In this document: piece after piece, positions 58,308 to 64,000 of the stretch
Layout: each line of letters starts with the position of its first letter
Position numbering within the stretch: position 1 is the stretch's first letter
Assembly (NCBI RefSeq): GCF_000219535.2
Contig: NZ_CP007806.1
Coordinates: forward strand, 3,506,501-3,570,500
DNA: 64,000 nucleotides
Direction: 5' to 3'
Source: Brevibacillus laterosporus LMG 15441
GTDB lineage: Bacteria > Bacillota > Bacilli > Brevibacillales > Brevibacillaceae
Translations under genes and position numbers: made by a program
The notes under the pieces: generated by a model
Databases searched by the model: none
Told to the model about the DNA's origin: nothing
Seen by the model: the letters and a program-made list of their open reading frames with translations, nothing else

Positions 58308-59858
58308 TTACTTCGCGTATTCAACAGCGCGGGTTTCCCGAATCACCGTTACACGTATATGTCCTGGATAATCCAGCTCATTTTCAATACGTTTCGTAAT
58401 TTCTCGTGCTAGCCTCATTGACTCAGCATCATCAATTTTTTCTGGCTGTACCATCACGCGTACTTCTCGACCTGCTTGGATTGCATATGATTTTTCTACG
58501 CCATCGAAGGACTCAGAGATTTCCTCAAGTTTCTCTAAGCGTTTAATATATGTTTCCAAGGTTTCACGGCGTGCGCCTGGACGTGCAGCAGAAAGGGCGT
58601 CAGCTGCAGCTACTAACATCGCAATGACAGAAGTAGGTTCTGTATCACCATGGTGAGAAGCAATACTGTTGATAACAACAGGGTGCTCATTGTATTTCTT
58701 CGCTAGTTCCACACCAATCTCTACGTGAGAGCCTTCTACCTCATGATCAATTGCTTTACCGATATCATGTAGCAAACCTGATCTTTTTGCCAGTTTCACG
58801 TCTTCTTTTAATTCCGCAGCCATTAGGCCAGCAAGATGAGCTACTTCCATTGAATGTTTCAAGACATTTTGTCCGTAACTTGTACGGTAACGCAAACGTC
58901 CTAAAATCTTTATTAAATCAGGATGTAATCCGTGTACATCTGTCTCAAATGTTGCTTGTTCCCCGTACTCACGAATACGTTCATCTACTTCACGTCTTGA
59001 TTTCTCAACCATTTCCTCAATACGAGCTGGGTGAATACGTCCGTCTGCCACCAGCTTATCGAGAGCCGTTTTAGCAATTTCACGTCGAATCGGGTCAAAG
59101 CCTGAAAGAATAACTGCCTCAGGAGTATCATCAATAATAAGATCAATACCAGTTAGTGTCTCTAGTGCTCGAATGTTACGACCTTCTCGACCGATAATTC
59201 GACCTTTCATTTCATCATTGGGAAGAGTAACAACTGAAACGGTCGTCTCTGCCACATGATCAGCCGCGCAGCGTTGGATTGCTGTTGTGATAATCTCACG
59301 AGCTTTTTTATCAGCGTCCTCTTTTGCTTGCGTTTCAATATCCTTGATCATAATTGCCATGTCATGGCGCACTTCGTTTTCTACGTTTGTTAGAATAATT
59401 GTTTTTGCTTCATCTTGAGTTAGTCCTGAAATGCGTTCGAGTTCAGCAACTTGATCTTTATATAATTGCTCAACCTTGGCTTGCAACTCAGTAATTGATT
59501 TTTCACGGTCGCTTTGTTCTACTTCTTTACGTTCCAATTGGTCCAGCTTTCGGTCAAGAGACTCCTCTTTCTGAAGGATACGTCTCTCTTGACGCTGAAT
59601 TTCGTTACGACGCTCTTTGATTTCGTGATCAGCATCTGTACGCAGCTTAAACACTTCGTCTTTGGCTTCTAAGACTTTTTCCTTTTTCACTGCCTCCGCA
59701 TCGCGTTTCGCTTCTTCGACGATTTGCTTCGCCGCTTCTTCTGCGCTTGAAATTTTGGCTTCTGCAATGGATTTACGTAAGAAGTATCCGACCCCAAAAC
59801 CAATTGCTAGTGCTACCAACAATAGCAAAACTAACAATAGTGGGTTAGATAGATCCAT
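58308..59858 (-). CDS. rny: Ribonuclease Y
   Basis: A 516-residue membrane-anchored endoribonuclease. An N-terminal membrane helix ([20 protein letters not shown]), a long coiled coil (about 40-200), a KH domain ([19 protein letters not shown]) and an HD domain ([12 protein letters not shown]). It initiates mRNA decay, and RicA (26059) is part of its specificity complex. ATG at 59858; AAGGAGGTGT is 12 or more bases away, longer than ideal, but MDLSNPL fits the family start. Confidence 0.95.
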   Translation of the reverse strand: MDLSNPLLLVLLLLVALAIGFGVGYFLRKSIAEAKISSAEEAAKQIVEEAKRDAEAVKKEKVLEAKDEVFKLRTDADHEIKERRNEIQRQERRILQKEESLDRKLDQLERKEVEQSDREKSITELQAKVEQLYKDQVAELERISGLTQDEAKTIILTNVENEVRHDMAIMIKDIETQAKEDADKKAREIITTAIQRCAADHVAETTVSVVTLPNDEMKGRIIGREGRNIRALETLTGIDLIIDDTPEAVILSGFDPIRREIAKTALDKLVADGRIHPARIEEMVEKSRREVDERIREYGEQATFETDVHGLHPDLIKILGRLRYRTSYGQNVLKHSMEVAHLAGLMAAELKEDVKLAKRSGLLHDIGKAIDHEVEGSHVEIGVELAKKYNEHPVVINSIASHHGDTEPTSVIAMLVAAADALSAARPGARRETLETYIKRLEKLEEISESFDGVEKSYAIQAGREVRVMVQPEKIDDAESMRLAREITKRIENELDYPGHIRVTVIRETRAVEYAK

Positions 59859-60218
59859 ACGTGTTCTCTTACACCTCCTTTGTCTATGACTTTTACATTT
59901 CTCATACAAATCATTTTTTTCTTGGTGATTCCTATCATCTTCGTATCTCGTACACAAAATGAAAAACAAGTAAGACCGAAGAAGGAAACATTTGGCATCC
60001 ATAGCCTAAAAAACAAGACCGATGCGACTCGGTCGACTGCAATCATGATAGACATAGGCCTCATGGATGTTCAGTTATGGATTGCTAATCGCAAAAAGTT
60101 ATCAAACACCAAGTAATACAAACCTATTTTATTATTTGCGAACAAGCCTTGTCAAGGAGTAGACCTTGTGGGGAGTAGGATTGCTTCGCTAGGGAAGGAT
60201 TTAGAGGATACGCCCTCC
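59859..60218. other. rny leader and recX terminator region
   Basis: No gene seen. A hairpin GACCGA-TGCGAC-TCGGTC at about 60,019-60,036, followed on the minus strand by TTGTTTTTT, ends the recX transcript. The rny promoter presumably lies between this and 59,880. Confidence 0.5.
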
Positions 60219-60878
60219 CTACTCGTCATCTTCCTCCATCCAGTTTTTTGTTCTCCATTCATTTCTTAGCTGTTGAACAATGGAATGGGAAAATCCTTTC
60301 CGTAATAAAAATTGTAAGAGCTTATGCTCTGTTTTTTGATCAATGGGAGCTGTTATTCTTGCTAGTTTTCCTCGTAACAAACCACGCGCTGCATCTAGCT
60401 CCTGTTCATATTCTATTCTTCCCAATACTTTCTCTATCAAACTTGGGGCAATTCCCTTCTGCTTTAATTCCATCTTGAGCATATAGGCTCCTCTAGGCTT
60501 CAAACGCAATCTCTCTTCTACCCATTTTTTAGCAAATAGCTCATCGTTTATATATCCTTCTCGCGTACACTTCTCTACTATTCGCTCCGCTAGTTCTAGT
60601 GAAAACTCTTTCCCTATTAAATATCTTTCTACTTCTCTAGAACTCCGTGGACGATAGCTAAGATAATTAATAGCAGCCAAATAGGCTTTATTCTCATGAT
60701 CCGCTCGTAAAACCTCTGCGAAAAAATTACTATCTATCTCTGTACCCTTCATCAAATGGTACTTAATAAAGACTTCCTCATGCACTTCAAATGCAAATTC
60801 ATTGTCCAGATCAATTAAATACACTTGTTTTCTTTTAGAATCCCTATGAACGGCCGTGATTACCCCTGAGGTTTTCAT
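60219..60878 (-). CDS. recX: Regulatory protein RecX
   Basis: A 219-residue RecX made of three-helix repeats (YLSYRPRSSREVERYLIGKE; FAKKWVEERLRLKPRGAYML; LRKGFSHSIVQQLRNEW). It binds RecA filaments and limits their extension. ATG at 60878 behind GGGAGG. It lies downstream of recA with a terminator between them, so part of the recA transcription may read through. Confidence 0.93.
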   Translation of the reverse strand: MKTSGVITAVHRDSKRKQVYLIDLDNEFAFEVHEEVFIKYHLMKGTEIDSNFFAEVLRADHENKAYLAAINYLSYRPRSSREVERYLIGKEFSLELAERIVEKCTREGYINDELFAKKWVEERLRLKPRGAYMLKMELKQKGIAPSLIEKVLGRIEYEQELDAARGLLRGKLARITAPIDQKTEHKLLQFLLRKGFSHSIVQQLRNEWRTKNWMEEDDE

Positions 60879-60916
60879 GTTTCCTCCCATTCTAATCGAG
60901 ACTGCTTTGTCTTCAC

Positions 60917-60957
60917 ATAAAAAGCCTGCCGCACAGAATACGACAGGCTTACATCTC
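60917..60957 (-). terminator. Terminator after recA
   Basis: On the minus strand AAGCCTGTCG and CGGCAGGCTT pair around TATTCTGTG, followed by TTTATG. Confidence 0.75.
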
Positions 60958-60959
60958 TT

Positions 60960-62018
60960 CTACTCTAAATCAAAAGTTGGCTCTTCATCCTGCTCTGGAT
61001 CGAGAACCGCTTCTCCCTCTGGGATGGAATTAGGATTCAAGCTGTAATATTCTCGAATTTTTTGGTCAATCTGAGCTGCAATAGCTGGATTCTCTTTCAA
61101 GAACTGTTTTGCATTTTCACGGCCTTGACCTAAACGTTCCTCATTAAAAGCATACCAGGCGCCGCTTTTAGCAACAATGTCCAGCTCAGCTCCAATATCC
61201 AGAATACTTCCTTCTTTAGAAATACCTTCTCCATACATAATATCGACTTCGGCTACTTTGAACGGAGGAGCTACTTTATTTTTTACAACTTTAATTTTAG
61301 TCTTTGTACCTACTATATCATTGCCTTGTTTAATTCCCTCTGCTTTACGCACATCAAGACGTACACTAGCATAGAATTTCAAAGCACGTCCACCAGGAGT
61401 AGTTTCTGGGTTTCCAAACATAACGCCCACTTTTTCACGCAATTGGTTAATAAAGATCGCAATCGTTTTGGATTTATTGATAGCTCCAGAAAGCTTACGT
61501 AAAGCTTGAGACATCAAACGAGCTTGTAGACCAACGTGAGAGTCACCCATTTCTCCTTCAATCTCAGCTTTTGGTACCAAAGCCGCTACGGAGTCTACTA
61601 CAATAATATCTACAGCGCCAGAGCGTACGAGAGCTTCCGCAATTTCTAAAGCTTGTTCTCCTGTGTCTGGTTGGGATAAAAGTAATTCTTCTATGTTAAC
61701 ACCCAATTTAGCAGCATAAACAGGGTCTAGAGCATGCTCTGCATCAATAAAGGCTGCTTGTCCACCTTGCTTCTGTACTTCTGCAATGGCATGAAGTGCA
61801 ACTGTTGTTTTACCAGAGGATTCTGGCCCGTAAATCTCAATAATACGGCCACGTGGGAAACCGCCGACACCAAGTGCGATATCAAGAGCTAAGGCTCCTG
61901 TTGAAACAGTAGAAACCTGTGAATGTGCCATTTCTCCCATCTTCATGATGGAGCCTTTCCCGAACTGTTTTTCTATTTGTCTTAAAGCACTCTCAAGCGC
62001 AGCGCGACGATCTGACAA
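60960..62018 (-). CDS. recA: Recombinase RecA
   Basis: A 352-residue RecA with Walker A GPESSGKT, Walker [11 protein letters not shown] and the L1/L2 DNA-binding loops ([40 protein letters not shown]). It drives strand exchange and LexA/SOS co-cleavage. It begins at TTG (62018) behind AAAGGGAG, giving [20 protein letters not shown]. It lies directly downstream of a DEAD-box gene and cinA. Confidence 0.97.
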   Translation of the reverse strand: MSDRRAALESALRQIEKQFGKGSIMKMGEMAHSQVSTVSTGALALDIALGVGGFPRGRIIEIYGPESSGKTTVALHAIAEVQKQGGQAAFIDAEHALDPVYAAKLGVNIEELLLSQPDTGEQALEIAEALVRSGAVDIIVVDSVAALVPKAEIEGEMGDSHVGLQARLMSQALRKLSGAINKSKTIAIFINQLREKVGVMFGNPETTPGGRALKFYASVRLDVRKAEGIKQGNDIVGTKTKIKVVKNKVAPPFKVAEVDIMYGEGISKEGSILDIGAELDIVAKSGAWYAFNEERLGQGRENAKQFLKENPAIAAQIDQKIREYYSLNPNSIPEGEAVLDPEQDEEPTFDLE

Positions 62019-62133
62019 TAGTGACACTCCCTTTCTCGTTCCACTCAACTTTTTCTTATGTATGTATCATACATCGAGATAGAGGGGTTTGCCAAGTATT
62101 TTTTGCGAACAAATATTCGTATAGGAATTATAT

Positions 62134-62184
62134 AGAAAAAAGAAGGCATTTTCACTTAACCTCCATGTGAAAAAACCTTCTGTA
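62134..62184 (-). terminator. Terminator of the DEAD-box gene
   Basis: AAGGCATTTTCAC and GTGAAAAAACCTTC pair around a 12-base loop just after the helicase stop. The minus strand ends TTCTTTTTTC. Confidence 0.7.
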
Positions 62185-62192
62185 CAGCCTAA

Positions 62193-63782
62193 TTATGATT
62201 TACGTGTCCGCGGTTTTGCGGGCTCTAGATTAATACGTTTACCGTTGATACGCGTCTGTCTTAACGCCTCATAAACAAACGGAGCAACATCTTCTGGGAC
62301 TTCTACAAACGTGAAGTTTTCAAAAATATCAATTCGTCCTACTGATTTGCCCGGAATGCCCACCGATTCGGAAATCTCCCGTACAAGATCCTGAGGCTTC
62401 ATGTTCACATTTCGTCCTACATTTAAGAAGAAACGAACCATTCCTCTTGCGGCGCCCGTCTCACCAAAATTGTACCCTTCTTCTTCATCATTTCCACTCG
62501 GATCAGTATGAAACGCGAGATGTAGAGCAGCGGCTGCAACTTTAGCCGGGTCATGCTCCTGCATTAGCTCATTCACGATTTCTTGATACATACCATTCAC
62601 AGACTCACTTTCAATCAGCGAACGTAGCTGTTCACGTAATTGAGTACGTTTGCGCTCCGCAATCTCCTCCAAGGTAGGCACGGTGCGAGTAATCAAGGAT
62701 GCTTTCGTCTGTTTTTGAATCACCATTAACTGACGCATCTCCCGAGGAGTGACTAGTGTCATAGCTATCCCTTTACGCCCAGCACGTCCAGTACGGCCGA
62801 TCCGATGTACGTAGCTTTCTGGGTCCTGTGGAATATCGTAATTAATAACATGTGAGACGTTACCTACATCAATCCCACGAGCTGCTACATCTGTAGCAAT
62901 CAAAAACTCAATCGTACCTTCCCGGAAGGCCTTCATTACTTTGTCGCGCTGTGCTTGAGATAGGTCGCCATGCAAGCCATCTGCCATATAGCCTCGTGCT
63001 TGTAAGGCCTCACTCAATTCGTCTACCCCGCGCTTCGTTCGACAGAAAATAATGCCAAGCTCTACATCCTGGCTATCGAGAATGCGGCATAGGCTCTCCC
63101 GTTTATTACGTTCGAAAACTTTATAATACACTTGTTCAATAGAAGGTGCTGTTACTTCTTCACGGCTGACAGCCACAGTCTCGGGATTTTTCATATAGCG
63201 ATGAGCTAAACGCTTGATTTCAGGAGGCATGGTTGCTGAGAAAAGCAAGGTTTGACGCTCAGCTTTCATGTGGCTAAGAATGGTCTCGATATCTTCAATA
63301 AAGCCCATGTCCAGCATTTCATCTGCTTCATCGAGAACAAGCATTTTCACATTTTCCAAATGGAGTGTCTTGCGGCGCAAATGGTCCAAAACACGCCCAG
63401 GTGTACCAATCACCACATGCACGCCTTGTCGAAGTGCACGAATCTGATGGCTAATTGATTGCCCACCGTAGATAGGGAGTGTGCGAATTTTTTTGTATTT
63501 GCATATTCTCACTAATTCTCCCGCCACCTGTATAGCGAGTTCGCGAGTCGGAGTCAAAACAATCGCCTGTATACGGTTGTTAGTAGGGTTTAAGACCTCA
63601 GCCAACGGGATACCAAACGCAGCCGTTTTCCCTGTACCTGTTTGAGCCTGTCCGATCAGGTCGCCACCCTCTAGTATTTTAGGAATGCAAGCCGCCTGAA
63701 TTGGTGATGGTTCTTCAAAGCCCATATCATGAATAGCTTGCAACACATTTTTATGTAAAGCTAAATCTGAAAAAATCGTCAT
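62193..63782 (-). CDS. DEAD-box ATP-dependent RNA helicase (CshA/DeaD-like)
   Basis: A 529-residue DEAD-box helicase: Q motif near residue 30 (EEPSPIQAACIP), motif I AQTGTGKT, PTRELA, TPGRVLD, DEAD, SAT, ATDVAARGIDV and HRIGRTGR. A C-terminal DbpA-like RNA-binding domain (about 460-520, ending with VPEDVAPFVYEALRQT) is present. It should act in ribosome assembly or mRNA decay; DeaD or CshA-type naming cannot be settled by eye. ATG at 63782 behind AAAGGTGA. Confidence 0.93.
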   Translation of the reverse strand: MTIFSDLALHKNVLQAIHDMGFEEPSPIQAACIPKILEGGDLIGQAQTGTGKTAAFGIPLAEVLNPTNNRIQAIVLTPTRELAIQVAGELVRICKYKKIRTLPIYGGQSISHQIRALRQGVHVVIGTPGRVLDHLRRKTLHLENVKMLVLDEADEMLDMGFIEDIETILSHMKAERQTLLFSATMPPEIKRLAHRYMKNPETVAVSREEVTAPSIEQVYYKVFERNKRESLCRILDSQDVELGIIFCRTKRGVDELSEALQARGYMADGLHGDLSQAQRDKVMKAFREGTIEFLIATDVAARGIDVGNVSHVINYDIPQDPESYVHRIGRTGRAGRKGIAMTLVTPREMRQLMVIQKQTKASLITRTVPTLEEIAERKRTQLREQLRSLIESESVNGMYQEIVNELMQEHDPAKVAAAALHLAFHTDPSGNDEEEGYNFGETGAARGMVRFFLNVGRNVNMKPQDLVREISESVGIPGKSVGRIDIFENFTFVEVPEDVAPFVYEALRQTRINGKRINLEPAKPRTRKS

Positions 63783-63798
63783 GATAGTCACCTTTCTT

Positions 63799-64000
63799 TT
63801 AGTCATTACAGTGAAGCTGCTGGAGCGCATAATATAGAGCATTCTTGGCAACACGCCCAATTATCGCTCTGCGCTGTCCCGCAACTTGCACCTTTTTTAC
63901 CAAAGTAGGCTGCTTCTCACTGGCGATTCCGATATAGACCAGTCCCACAGGTTTTCCCTCGGAAGACTCAGGTCCTGCTACACCGGTAACAGAAACGCCA
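63799..64000 (-). CDS. cinA: CinA C-terminal domain, gene continues right
   Basis: The visible 66 residues (GVSVTGVAGPESSEGKPVGL, then VAKNALYYALQQL) are the end of the CinA/PncC nicotinamide-nucleotide amidohydrolase domain. The stop is at 63799, and the start lies beyond the window. CinA upstream of recA is the conserved Bacillales order. Confidence 0.9.
   Translation of the reverse strand, partial: GVSVTGVAGPESSEGKPVGLVYIGIASEKQPTLVKKVQVAGQRRAIIGRVAKNALYYALQQLHCND

Noticed and set aside
1-64000. CRISPR arrays, rRNA or tRNA genes
   Set aside because: No regularly spaced repeats, tRNA cloverleaf or rRNA sequence was found on reading; the attachment site is in mutL, not in a tRNA gene.

Overview
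The window looks like a chromosome segment of a low-GC, spore-forming Bacillales bacterium, most likely Brevibacillus (B. laterosporus-like). This rests on cotE, spoVS, ricA, YheC/D-type and amidoligase-type proteins, SLH surface proteins, the korAB pair and the order recA-recX-rny-ymdB-spoVS...miaB-ricA-cotE-mutS-mutL. The genus is inferred from gene content and order; no database search was possible.

Region 1 (1-11,258) is the early and lysogeny part of a temperate prophage. A leftward early operon runs Cro-like HTH, Rha/ORF6C antirepressor, excisionase-like HTH, DUF771, small genes, a candidate annealing protein and a PD-(D/E)XK nuclease. A rightward CI-like repressor faces it. To its right lie an RRNPP-type (HTH+TPR) regulator followed after 1 nt by a 48-codon secreted pro-peptide gene, a divergent three-way-junction small RNA, a TxpA/RatA-type toxin-antitoxin locus, a winged-helix protein and a tyrosine integrase beside an attachment site. 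The regulator-peptide pair is a candidate arbitrium-like communication system.

Region 2 (11,258-18,837) is a decayed accessory segment bounded by two perfect 25-bp direct repeats. The right copy is the 3' end of mutL including its stop codon, so mutL is an integration site that appears to have been used at least twice. The segment holds three YolD remnants, a polymorphic-toxin tip with a broken immunity gene, a broken holin and tail remnants, a 56-aa secreted peptide, a secreted protein with a small membrane partner, a frameshifted Spo0E-like gene and a DUF1259 protein.

Region 3 (18,851-28,029) is core: mutL, mutS, a COOH-NH2 ligase-like amidoligase, cotE, ricA and miaB. Region 4 (28,250-53,600) is a variable block between miaB and korB. 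It has a Fur-controlled FhuF-like protein, an XRE regulator with repeated TTGAA-N5-TTCAA operators, a four-gene overlapping Agr-like operon (kinase-less membrane sensor, AgrB, AgrD-like peptide without cysteine, receiver-less LytTR), azoR, TetR with a paired SMR pump, a sigma54-controlled beta-glucoside PTS operon with its LevR-type activator, an LplT-Aas lysophospholipid pair, an SLH protein, LipL, CbpB, YheC/D, MnmM, a YhfI-like hydrolase and YkvI. Region 5 (53,690-64,000) returns to core: korBA, spoVS, ymdB, rny, recX, recA, a DEAD-box helicase and the end of cinA.

The two strongest leads are the prophage RRNPP-peptide pair with its adjacent RNA, and the stripped-down Agr/LytTR operon.
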